A DNA stretch of 64,000 nucleotides from Streptomyces sp. Go-475 (GTDB taxonomy: Bacteria; Actinomycetota; Actinomycetes; Streptomycetales; Streptomycetaceae): contig NZ_CP026121.1 in NCBI RefSeq assembly GCF_003330845.1, positions 7,669,501 through 7,733,500 on the forward strand, given 5' to 3'. The notes beneath the pieces were generated by a model. That model worked only from the letters and a program-made list of their open reading frames with translations. It did not search any database and was not told the DNA's origin. A program made the position numbers and the translations under genes. Positions 44,288-52,080 of this stretch are shown here, in pieces (the stretch's first letter is position 1; each line of letters starts with the position of its first letter).

Positions 44288-44973
44288 GCAGAGTGCTGGT
44301 CGTCGGCGGAACGTCCGGCATCGGTCTGGAGTTCGCCCGGGCGCGCGCCGGGCGTGGGGACGACGTGGTCCTCACCAGCCGCGAAGCCCAGCGGGCCGAC
44401 GCGGTCGCGAAGGAGATCGGCGCCCGGGGGCTCGCCCTGGACCTGGCACGGCCGCTGGAGATCGCGGCGGCCCTCGCCGACGTGGGGCGCGTGGACCACC
44501 TGGTCATCGCGGGCGTCTCCCGGGACGACAACAAGGTCACCGAGTACGACATCGACGCCGCGCTGCGCCTGGTCACCCTCAAGCTCGTCGGCTACACCGA
44601 GGTCGTGCACGCGCTGCGGACCCGGCTGCACGACGGCAGCGCCATCGTGCTCTTCGGCGGCCAGGCCAAGGAGCGCCCCTACCCGGGGGCGACGACCGTG
44701 GCGACGGTCAACGCGGGCGTGCGGGGCCTGATGAACTCCCTCGCCGTCGAACTCGCGCCCGTCCGGGTCAACGTCGTGCACCCCGGTGTCGTCGGCGACA
44801 GCCCGTACTGGCAGGCCAAGCCGGAGAAGGTGCTCGCCGCGCTGCGCACCGAGACGCCCACGGGGCGGCTCGCCACGATGGCGGACGTGGTGGACGCGGT
44901 CGACTTCCTGCTGCGCAACCAGTCGGTCAACGCGGTGGAACTGACCGTGGACGGGGGCTGGTTGCTCGGCTGA
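44284..44973 (+). CDS. SDR-fold protein lacking the canonical YxxxK motif
   Basis: A 229-aa Rossmann protein with the SDR cofactor motif 'VVGGTSGIGLEFARA' and the C-terminal 'VELTVDGGWLLG'. At the usual active site the sequence reads 'FGGQAKERPYPGATTVATVNAGVRG': the Tyr and Lys of YxxxK are not in place, although a Tyr is present a few residues earlier. It may have shifted catalytic residues, or have a non-redox role. The ATG overlaps the bicupin stop, making it the last gene of the operon. Confidence 0.82.
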   Translation: MSRVLVVGGTSGIGLEFARARAGRGDDVVLTSREAQRADAVAKEIGARGLALDLARPLEIAAALADVGRVDHLVIAGVSRDDNKVTEYDIDAALRLVTLKLVGYTEVVHALRTRLHDGSAIVLFGGQAKERPYPGATTVATVNAGVRGLMNSLAVELAPVRVNVVHPGVVGDSPYWQAKPEKVLAALRTETPTGRLATMADVVDAVDFLLRNQSVNAVELTVDGGWLLG

Positions 44974-44993
44974 CCCATTGCCGAGCAGGGCCG

Positions 44994-45641
44994 TCACCCG
45001 GCGCGCCGCAGTGTGTCCGCCACGACTTCCTTGTCCACCGCCGCCCGTACCAGCGCGGCGGCGAGCACGGCCGGGTCGGTCCGGCCGGCCGCCTCGACGA
45101 GGCGCTGCGGCTCCTTCGGCAGCTCCAGCCGCTCGGCGCCCTGCAGGGCCTTGGCGTCCAGACGAGGCGCGACCTCCGGCCAGACGCCCTGCGCCTCGCG
45201 CAGGAAGATGTCGGCACCCGCCGGTCCCATACCGGGGAACTCCTGGAGCAGGCGGCGCAGTTCGGGCACCGTGCCGTCCGCCTCCCGGCGCAGCCGCCGC
45301 AGGTCGCCGCCCCACCGCTCGTTCAACAGCTCAGCGGCGTCACCGAGTTGCGTGGCGGTGCGCTCGTCATAGCGCCGGTAGCCGCCCCGGCCGAGCGCGT
45401 CCACCCGCTCCTGCCAGTCCGCCTCGGCCATCCGGCGCGGATCGCGCAGCCCCGCCTCGTGCAGGGCACGGGCGGTGGCCAGCGCGATCGATCCGCGGAT
45501 GCGGGCGCTGAGCAGGTGGGACAGCACCAGCAGCCGGTACAGGGGCTGCGGTGTGTCCTTCAGCCGGATGCCCGCCTCGTCGGCGTACGTCCGGCCGTGC
45601 GCGCCGACGAGTTCGCGTACGACGCGCTCCTGCCGGCTCAC
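44994..45641 (-). CDS. HhH-GPD-type DNA glycosylase/endonuclease-like protein
   Basis: A 215-aa protein with an endonuclease III-like helix-hairpin-helix region ('LQEFPGMGPAGADIFLREAQGVWPEVAPRLD', about residues 130-165) and the catalytic Asp position in 'RLD'. It lacks the C-terminal four-cysteine iron-sulfur cluster of Nth/MutY. It is likely a base-excision repair enzyme or a relative. It sits with Dps and WhiB genes on the same strand, a genome-protection group. Convergent with the SDR gene, 20 bp apart. Confidence 0.78.
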   Translation of the reverse strand: MSRQERVVRELVGAHGRTYADEAGIRLKDTPQPLYRLLVLSHLLSARIRGSIALATARALHEAGLRDPRRMAEADWQERVDALGRGGYRRYDERTATQLGDAAELLNERWGGDLRRLRREADGTVPELRRLLQEFPGMGPAGADIFLREAQGVWPEVAPRLDAKALQGAERLELPKEPQRLVEAAGRTDPAVLAAALVRAAVDKEVVADTLRRAG

Positions 45642-45644
45642 GGG

Positions 45645-45989
45645 CTACGCCTTCAGCGGATCGTGGCCGACGGTCATCAGCCGGTGCCGGCGGCGCGTGT
45701 CCTCGGCCGTCACCTCGGGGATCGGCTCGTTCTCCAGATCCACCTGCGAGGTGACCCTGTCCACCACGTTCCGCATCACCCGCAGGTCGTCCTCGGTCAG
45801 GTCGGTGCGCCGCTTCTGGAGGATCGCCAGGACGTGCTTCCCGGTCTCGGTACCCGCCTCCTCGGGCAGCGGCTCCGCCTCCTCGTCGGCGTCACGCGTC
45901 CGCAGCCAGGCGGCGAGTTCCTGCGAGGTCATGTTCACGACGCGGTGGAAGTCCTCCCACAGCGCGTCCAGTTCCAGGGCGTCGGTCAT
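45645..45989 (-). CDS. DUF3140 protein
   Basis: A 114-aa acidic protein starting 'MTDALELDALWEDFHRVVNMTSQELAAWL' and containing 'GKHVLAILQKRRTDLTEDDLRVMRNVVDRV'. It matches the DUF3140 pattern, short helical proteins of actinobacteria and proteobacteria with no settled function, often near stress or DNA-related genes. It lies 3 bp before the glycosylase-like gene and 33 bp after the Dps gene on the same strand, so the four genes are probably one operon. Confidence 0.8.
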   Translation of the reverse strand: MTDALELDALWEDFHRVVNMTSQELAAWLRTRDADEEAEPLPEEAGTETGKHVLAILQKRRTDLTEDDLRVMRNVVDRVTSQVDLENEPIPEVTAEDTRRRHRLMTVGHDPLKA

Positions 45990-46022
45990 GGGGTGCCCCT
46001 TCCGTACGTACGTGCGCGCCGG

Positions 46023-46505
46023 TCAGCCTTCGCGGGGGAAGTTCTCCGCGTCGAACATCCACCGCTGCTTCTCCAGCTCGGCGGTGATGCCGATCAGCAG
46101 GTCCTGGGTGACCAGGTCGGCCTTCTCGGTCGCGTCGATGCGCTCGCGCAGCCGGGCGATCGCGTCCTGCAGCGACTCCACCATCACCTGCACGGCGTCC
46201 GAGTCGCGCACCCAGCCCTCCTTCGGGGCGGGCAGCGTGAAGGCCTTCGCGATGGTCTCCGGCCGGCCGTCCGGCGGGACGCCGAGCGCCGCGGACCGCT
46301 CCGCCACCGTGTCGGCGAAGTTCCGCGCGGCCGAGACCACCTCGTCGAGCTGGAGGTGGATGGACCGGAACCGCGGTCCGACGATGTTCCAGTGCGCCTG
46401 CTTCCCGATCAGCGAGAGTCCGAGCAGATCCACCAGGGTGTCCTGGAGTGCCTCGCAGGAGACCCGGCGGGCCTCGTCGGGCAGTGTGCTCCTGACAGCC
46501 GTCAT
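46023..46505 (-). CDS. Dps-family ferritin-like DNA-protection protein
   Basis: A 160-aa helical protein with the Dps ferroxidase segment 'GKQAHWNIVGPRFRSIHLQLDEVV' (the His and Asp/Glu of the inter-subunit iron site) and 'QDLLIGITAELEKQRWMFDAE' near the C-terminus. Dps dodecamers store iron, detoxify peroxide and condense DNA. ATG 46505 has AAGGAG upstream and overlaps the WhiB stop (ATGA), so the two are translationally coupled. Confidence 0.92.
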   Translation of the reverse strand: MTAVRSTLPDEARRVSCEALQDTLVDLLGLSLIGKQAHWNIVGPRFRSIHLQLDEVVSAARNFADTVAERSAALGVPPDGRPETIAKAFTLPAPKEGWVRDSDAVQVMVESLQDAIARLRERIDATEKADLVTQDLLIGITAELEKQRWMFDAENFPREG

Positions 46506-46759
46506 AGGGCGCTTCTCCTTCTCGCGTCGTTCCTCGTGGTCCTGAGCAGTGCGTCGCGCTCCTCCTCGCAGGTGCCGCCCCACACGCCCGAGGCCTGTCC
46601 GCTGCTCAGCGCGAAGCTCAGGCAGTCGTCGGTCACCGGACAGCGCGCGCAGATCCGCTTGGCGGCGGTGACGTCCCGCAGAGCGGGGCCCGCGGTGCCC
46701 ACGGGAAAGAACAGCTCGGGGTCCTCGTCCACGCAGGCGGCGCTCCGCAACCACTCCAT
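46502..46759 (-). CDS. WhiB-like iron-sulfur transcription factor
   Basis: An 85-aa WhiB-family protein. The four cluster cysteines are Cys9, Cys37, Cys40 and Cys46 (C...CX2CX5C), and the turn motif 'GVWGG' follows at about residues 58-62, with a basic C-terminal tail 'RRR'. WhiB proteins sense oxygen or nitric oxide through a [4Fe-4S] cluster and act with sigma factors. ATG 46759 is preferred over an upstream TTG at 46792. It is cotranslated with dps, so redox sensing and DNA protection appear linked. Confidence 0.9.
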   Translation of the reverse strand: MEWLRSAACVDEDPELFFPVGTAGPALRDVTAAKRICARCPVTDDCLSFALSSGQASGVWGGTCEEERDALLRTTRNDARRRSAL

Positions 46760-46903
46760 GACCGCGCGGGTGCCCCGGGCCCACTGGTGCAAACCCGATG
46801 CGGAATGAGGGAGACCGGTCGTCCCGGCCTGCGATATCGCCTTCCCGAGACACTGGAAGCCGGGAAATCTTCCCAGGGGCCCGGCCGGGGGTCTATAGTC
46901 CGA

Positions 46904-46920
46904 AACTAGCGGTGCTAATT
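46904..46920. promoter_or_regulatory. TetR-type operator-like dyad before the thiolase
   Basis: AACTAGC-GGT-GCTAATT is a 7-bp inverted repeat with one mismatch, just downstream of a TATAGT box (46894-46899) and 25 bp before the thiolase start. Position and form fit a repressor site. The TetR gene is not adjacent. Confidence 0.45.
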
Positions 46921-46945
46921 AATCGGTGGTGTGAGGAGTCCTCTC

Positions 46946-48133
<1,188 letters not shown>

Positions 48134-48207
48134 CCGAGCCGCGGCGGGCTCATCAGGCGAGACGGCGCTTACCCCGGCGGTTCGTTGCACATAGCATCAG
48201 TGTTCGC

Positions 48208-48981
48208 ATGAACACCATGACGCTCTGGCACATCACCGGCTGGGAGTTCGCCGCCCTGGCCTTCGCGGCCCTGCTCGTCGGCTTCTCCAAGACCGCCGTG
48301 AGCGGGGCCAACACGGTCAGCCTCGCCATCTTCGCCGCGGTGCTGCCCGCCCGCGCCTCCACCGGCGTGCTGCTCCCGGTCCTGATCGCCGGGGACCTGC
48401 TCGCCGTCGCCACCTACCGGCGGCACGCGCACTGGCCCACGCTGTGGCGGCTGTTCCCGGCGGTCGCCGCGGGTGTCGTCGTCGGCACGGTGTTCCTGAT
48501 GTGGGCGGACGACGCGATCGTCCGCACCTCCATCGGCGCGATCCTGCTGCTGATGGCGGCCGTGACGGTGTACCGCAGGCGTACGGCGGACACGGAGGAG
48601 GAGCCGGAGTCGGTCACCACCCGGTCGGGCCGCCTCAAGGCCCGCTCCTACGGCGTCCTCGGCGGCTTCACCACCATGGTCGCCAACGCCGGCGGTCCGG
48701 TGATGTCGATGTACCTGCTCTCGGCGGGCTTCCGCAAGCTCGGCTTCCTCGGCACCTCCGCCTTCTTCTTCCTCATCGTCAACGTCTCCAAGCTGCCCTT
48801 CAGCGCCGGTCTCGGCCTCATCGACGGCCGTTCGCTCCTGCTCGACCTGGCGCTCGTGCTGTTCGTCGTGCCCGGCGCGCTGTTCGGCAAGTGGGCCGTG
48901 CACAAGATCAACCAGCGGTTGTTCGAACAGCTGGTCATCGCGGCGACGGTCGTCGGCGGTCTGCAACTACTGCTGCGCTGA
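48208..48981 (+). CDS. TauE/SafE-family anion transporter
   Basis: A 257-aa integral membrane protein with about eight hydrophobic segments and the family motif 'ALLVGFSKTAVSGANTVSLAIFAAVLPARASTGVLLPVLIAGDL', plus the repeat 'GFTTMVANAGGPVMSMYLL'. TauE/SafE proteins export sulfite or organosulfur anions. No ribosome site precedes ATG 48208 and the start may be the ATG at 48217 or be leaderless (TAGCAT at 48192-48197). Its 3' end overlaps the convergent HAD gene by 15 bp. Confidence 0.85.
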   Translation: MNTMTLWHITGWEFAALAFAALLVGFSKTAVSGANTVSLAIFAAVLPARASTGVLLPVLIAGDLLAVATYRRHAHWPTLWRLFPAVAAGVVVGTVFLMWADDAIVRTSIGAILLLMAAVTVYRRRTADTEEEPESVTTRSGRLKARSYGVLGGFTTMVANAGGPVMSMYLLSAGFRKLGFLGTSAFFFLIVNVSKLPFSAGLGLIDGRSLLLDLALVLFVVPGALFGKWAVHKINQRLFEQLVIAATVVGGLQLLLR

Positions 48982-49767
48982 GCCCCGCAGCAGCGCCGGA
49001 AGGTCCGCGAAGGAGTCGATCACGTGGTCGGGCGTGCCGTCGGCGGCCCGGAGCGTCTCCCGCTGGAACTTCCCGGTCCGCACGAGGACCCCGGCGATCC
49101 CCGCCCGCTGGGCCGCCAGCACGTCCGACTCGACGTCGTCCCCCACCATCACGGCCTCGCCCGCACCGACGCCGAGCCGGGCCAGCGCCGCCTCGAAGAA
49201 CGCCCGGGCCGGCTTGCCGGTGATCTCGGCCTCCACCCGGGCGGCCTTCTCCAGCCCGGCCAGGAACGCGCCGGAGTCCAGCCGCAATCCCTCGTCCGTA
49301 CGCCAGTACAGGTTGCGGTGCATGGCCACCAGCCGGGCTCCGCGCCGCAGTTGCCCGAAGGCCCGGTCGAGCGCCTCGTACCCGAACTCGGGACCGGCCC
49401 CGCCGACCAGCACCACATCCGGCACCGCGCCGGTGTCCGCCGGGTCGACGACGGTCACCCCCTCCAGGTCCTCCGCGATGTCGCCGCTGTTCAGCAGCGC
49501 GCACCGGGCGCCGGGACAGTGCTCGGCGAGATACGCGGCGGTGGCGGCGGGCGCGGTCAGGATGTCCTCCGCGGAGACCGGGAACCCCGCGTCCGCCAGC
49601 GTCCCGGCGATCGACGCCCTGGTCCGGGACGTCGTGTTCGTGACCAGCAGCACGGCGAGACCGGCCTCCCGGACCTCCCGCAACGCCTCGACGGCCCCCG
49701 GCAACGGCCGCCACGAGACGGTGAGCACCCCGTCGATGTCGACGAGCACGGCACGCACGGACTCCAT
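48967..49767 (-). CDS. HAD-IIA family phosphatase
   Basis: A 266-aa haloacid dehalogenase-superfamily enzyme of the NagD/PGP-like subgroup: motif I 'LVDIDGVLTVSWRPLPGAVE', motif II 'VTNTTSRTR', motif III region 'ITGKPARAFFE', motif IV 'MVGDDVESDVLAAQ'. Substrate unknown, likely a sugar phosphate or nucleotide. ATG 49767 is the family-like start, and the upstream open frame runs through the GC-rich repeat region and is not expressed-looking. Confidence 0.88.
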   Translation of the reverse strand: MESVRAVLVDIDGVLTVSWRPLPGAVEALREVREAGLAVLLVTNTTSRTRASIAGTLADAGFPVSAEDILTAPAATAAYLAEHCPGARCALLNSGDIAEDLEGVTVVDPADTGAVPDVVLVGGAGPEFGYEALDRAFGQLRRGARLVAMHRNLYWRTDEGLRLDSGAFLAGLEKAARVEAEITGKPARAFFEAALARLGVGAGEAVMVGDDVESDVLAAQRAGIAGVLVRTGKFQRETLRAADGTPDHVIDSFADLPALLRGSAQQ

Positions 49768-50128
49768 GCCAGGACGATAGCGACGGCCGGCTGTCGGTGC
49801 CGGTGGTCCGCATCCGTTCCGGTGTCTGTCGTGTTGCGGGTCTCCGCGTCGGGTGGTCCCCACCGGTGATCGGCACCCGCGGTGTCTGCCGTGGGGGTCC
49901 GTCCTCGCGGGGGGCCTCGCCGCAGGGGTGTGTGCCCGCCGGGCGTCCCCACCGCGGGGGTCCCGGTGTCCGCCGTGGAGGTCCGTGCTGTGCCCGCCGG
50001 GTGGCCCCCGCCGGGGACCCGCACCGGTCCCAGTGCCCGCCGCAGGGGTCCGTCCCCGCGGGTGGCCCCCACCCGCGTTCCGTACCCGTCCCGGTGCCCC
50101 CCGTCCGGGACCTCGTACGCTCGACGCC
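49768..50128. repeat. Gene-free GC-rich region of degenerate repeats
   Basis: About 360 bp between the divergent HAD gene and cobK. It consists of imperfect GC-rich units with recurring blocks such as GTCCGT, CCGCGGGTGG, GCCCGCCG and GGTGTCTGCCGTGG. It stays open in several frames on both strands without credible protein. It probably contains both promoters but no consensus is clear. Confidence 0.6.
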
Positions 50129-50956
50129 GTGTCCTGTCACGTCCTGATCCTCGGCGGCACGACCGAGGCCCGCGCCCTGGCCGCCGCGCTGTCCGCCCGC
50201 CCCGGCGTCCGCGTCACGACGTCCCTCGCGGGGCGCGTGGCGAAGCCCGGGGCGCTCGACGGGGAGGTGCGCGTCGGGGGGTTCGGCGGGGCCGAGGGGT
50301 TGGCCCGGTGGCTGCGCGAGGAGGGCGTGAGCGTGCTCGTCGACGCCACGCACCCCTTCGCCGAGTCGATCACGGCCAACGCGGCACGGGCCGCGGCCGC
50401 GACCGGTGTGCCGGCGGTGGTGCTCCGCCGCCCCGGGTGGCGGCCGGGCCCCGGGGACCTCTGGCACCCGGTCCCCTCACTGGAGGCGGCGGCGGACCTG
50501 CTGCCCCGGCTCGGGCGCCGGGTCCTGCTCACCACCGGACGCCTCGGCCTGGCCGCCTTCGCGCACCTGACGGACCTCCACTTCGTCGCACGGTCGGTGG
50601 ACCCGCCAGAGCCGCCCATGCCGCCGGACCTCCACGTGATCCTGGCCCGCGGCCCGTTCACCGTCCCCGGCGAGACGGCCCTGCTGCGCGAGCACCGCGT
50701 CGACGTCCTGGTGACCAAGGACAGCGGGGGAGAGGCCACGGCGGCCAAACTCACGGCGGCGCGGGACCTCGGCCTGCCCGTCGTGGTCGTACGGCGGCCC
50801 CCGCTGCCGGACGGCGTGACGGCCGTGCCCGACGTAGCGGGGGTCCTGGAGCGGCTGGGGCCGGCCCAGACCGTGTTTCAGGTCGCGGGCGGCTCTTGGG
50901 CGGACAGTTCCTCGGCCAGTTCCATACAGCGCAGGCGGGCCGGGGAGAAGTCGTAG
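50129..50956 (+). CDS. cobK: Precorrin-6A reductase, 3' end altered
   Basis: A 275-aa protein with the CobK/CbiJ pattern: 'HVLILGGTTEARALAAALSA', 'VLVDATHPFAESITANAARAA', 'RPGWRPGPGD', 'VTKDSGGEAT'. It reduces precorrin-6A to dihydro-precorrin-6 in aerobic cobalamin synthesis. The conserved part ends near 'GVLERLGPA' (about residue 245). The next 30 residues come from the IR-bounded MerR segment and overlap that gene by 79 bp. The GTG start at 50129 lies after a repeat region without a clear ribosome site. Confidence 0.87.
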   Translation: MSCHVLILGGTTEARALAAALSARPGVRVTTSLAGRVAKPGALDGEVRVGGFGGAEGLARWLREEGVSVLVDATHPFAESITANAARAAAATGVPAVVLRRPGWRPGPGDLWHPVPSLEAAADLLPRLGRRVLLTTGRLGLAAFAHLTDLHFVARSVDPPEPPMPPDLHVILARGPFTVPGETALLREHRVDVLVTKDSGGEATAAKLTAARDLGLPVVVVRRPPLPDGVTAVPDVAGVLERLGPAQTVFQVAGGSWADSSSASSIQRRRAGEKS

Positions 50957-52050
50957 GGCATCTTGCCGGTGGCTTCGAACACGCTCATCGAGTCAGCCTT
51001 CCCCCTGCCAGAGCTGAGACCGGCCTCGTCCTCGTCGTCGTCGGCGGCGGCAGGGTGCAAAGCGTCCCAGGCGTCGAAGAGGGCATCCTCGTCCTTCCCC
51101 AGGCCGGACTCCTCGATGACGGCCTGCAGGGCGCTTTCGAAGGCGTGCCGCTCGACGGCCACCTGAGCCACCCGTGGATCATCCACGGCGACGCTGTCAT
51201 CGAGTTCCTCCTCGGCGTCATCGATGCGGTCGGAATCCTCCCGCAGAGTGGGATGCGTGGCCAGGACGACGAAGCGGGTGGCCTGGACGGCCGCGCCGAG
51301 CGGGCCGAAGATCCGCTCGGTGACCAGCAGACTGTCCAGGTCCGCCTGACGCAGGGAGCCCTCAGGCAGGCTCTTGAGGCGTTCGGTGACGAAGCCGGAG
51401 AGCAGGCCCATCCGGCTGCCTTCGGTGCGCATCCGCTGCACGGCGGTCCGCTGCCGCCGCAATTCCGCCTCCTGCTCGGCGAGGGTTTCCTCCAGCCGCT
51501 CCAGGATGCCCGCGAAACCGTCTCCGCTGTCCGCACCGGCGGAAGCCGTGCGAGTGGTGAAGGCGTCTCGGATGTCGTCCAGCGCGATCCCGGCGTCGGC
51601 CATCTTGCGAATCCACAGCAGGCGGATCATGTCCTCGTACCCGTAGCGGCGGCGGTCATCGCCGCCCCGCTCAGGCTCGGGGAGCAGGCCGATCTCGTGG
51701 TAATGGCGAATCGCCCGCGGCGTGGTGCCGGCGAAGGCCGCCGCGTCACCGATCTTGACCCGGGGAGGTGGCGTGAACGGCGAATGCATGAGCAAGGACC
51801 TTTCCTCGAGGGACCCGGACGTGAGTCCACCGGACCACATGCCGCTACGGAACGTGCAACCCCATCCACACCGCCCCGCGCCTTTCCCGCCGCGGCATCC
51901 GCACGACGGCAGACTGAGGGCCACGGCCGCGGTGCCTGCGGTTGCGGAAGTGAACCCGCCTCGCGACCCGCCCGGTCCACGGTCCAGGTTCGGCGCTCCG
52001 CCCGGCGGTTCCCTCTGCAAGGTCAGCTCGTTGAAACACGGCCTGGGCCG
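50862..52050. mobile_element. 1.19-kb inverted-repeat-bounded cassette carrying a MerR gene
   Basis: The left end CGGCCCAGACCGTGTTTCA (50862-50880) and the inverse of the right end (52032-52050) match at 18 of 19 positions. Outside, CTGGGGC is found directly next to both ends (50855-50861 and 52051-52057), within a 16-bp direct repeat GCTGGGGCCGGCCCAG. The interior holds one MerR gene with its stop codon in the left repeat, and no transposase. It looks like a non-autonomous insertion at the 3' end of cobK. Confidence 0.5.
50878..51789 (-). CDS. MerR-family transcriptional regulator inside the IR-bounded segment
   Basis: A 303-aa protein. The N-terminal MerR winged helix ('VKIGDAAAFAGTTPRAIRHYHEIGLLPEPERGGDDRRRYGYEDMIRL', in part) is followed by a coiled-coil region ('LERLEETLAEQEAELRRQRTAVQRMRTEG', about 110-140) and a larger-than-usual C-terminal domain of about 160 residues with an acidic 'AADDDEDEAG' stretch. 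The C-terminal part is not recognised. ATG 51789 has GAGGAAAGG about 12 bases upstream. Its stop codon lies in the left inverted repeat and its 3' end overlaps cobK. Confidence 0.85.
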   Translation of the reverse strand: MHSPFTPPPRVKIGDAAAFAGTTPRAIRHYHEIGLLPEPERGGDDRRRYGYEDMIRLLWIRKMADAGIALDDIRDAFTTRTASAGADSGDGFAGILERLEETLAEQEAELRRQRTAVQRMRTEGSRMGLLSGFVTERLKSLPEGSLRQADLDSLLVTERIFGPLGAAVQATRFVVLATHPTLREDSDRIDDAEEELDDSVAVDDPRVAQVAVERHAFESALQAVIEESGLGKDEDALFDAWDALHPAAADDDEDEAGLSSGRGKADSMSVFEATGKMPYDFSPARLRCMELAEELSAQEPPAT

Positions 52051-52066
52051 CTGGGGCCGGCCCAGG
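52042..52066 (-). terminator. Hairpin at the 3' side of the MFS gene
   Basis: CCTGGGCC (52042-52049) can pair with GGCCCAGG (52059-52066) around a 9-base loop, 15 bases beyond the MFS stop on its strand. The same bases form part of the right inverted repeat of the MerR segment, so a terminator is only one reading. Confidence 0.5.
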
Positions 52067-52080
52067 AGGAGGGAGTCCCC

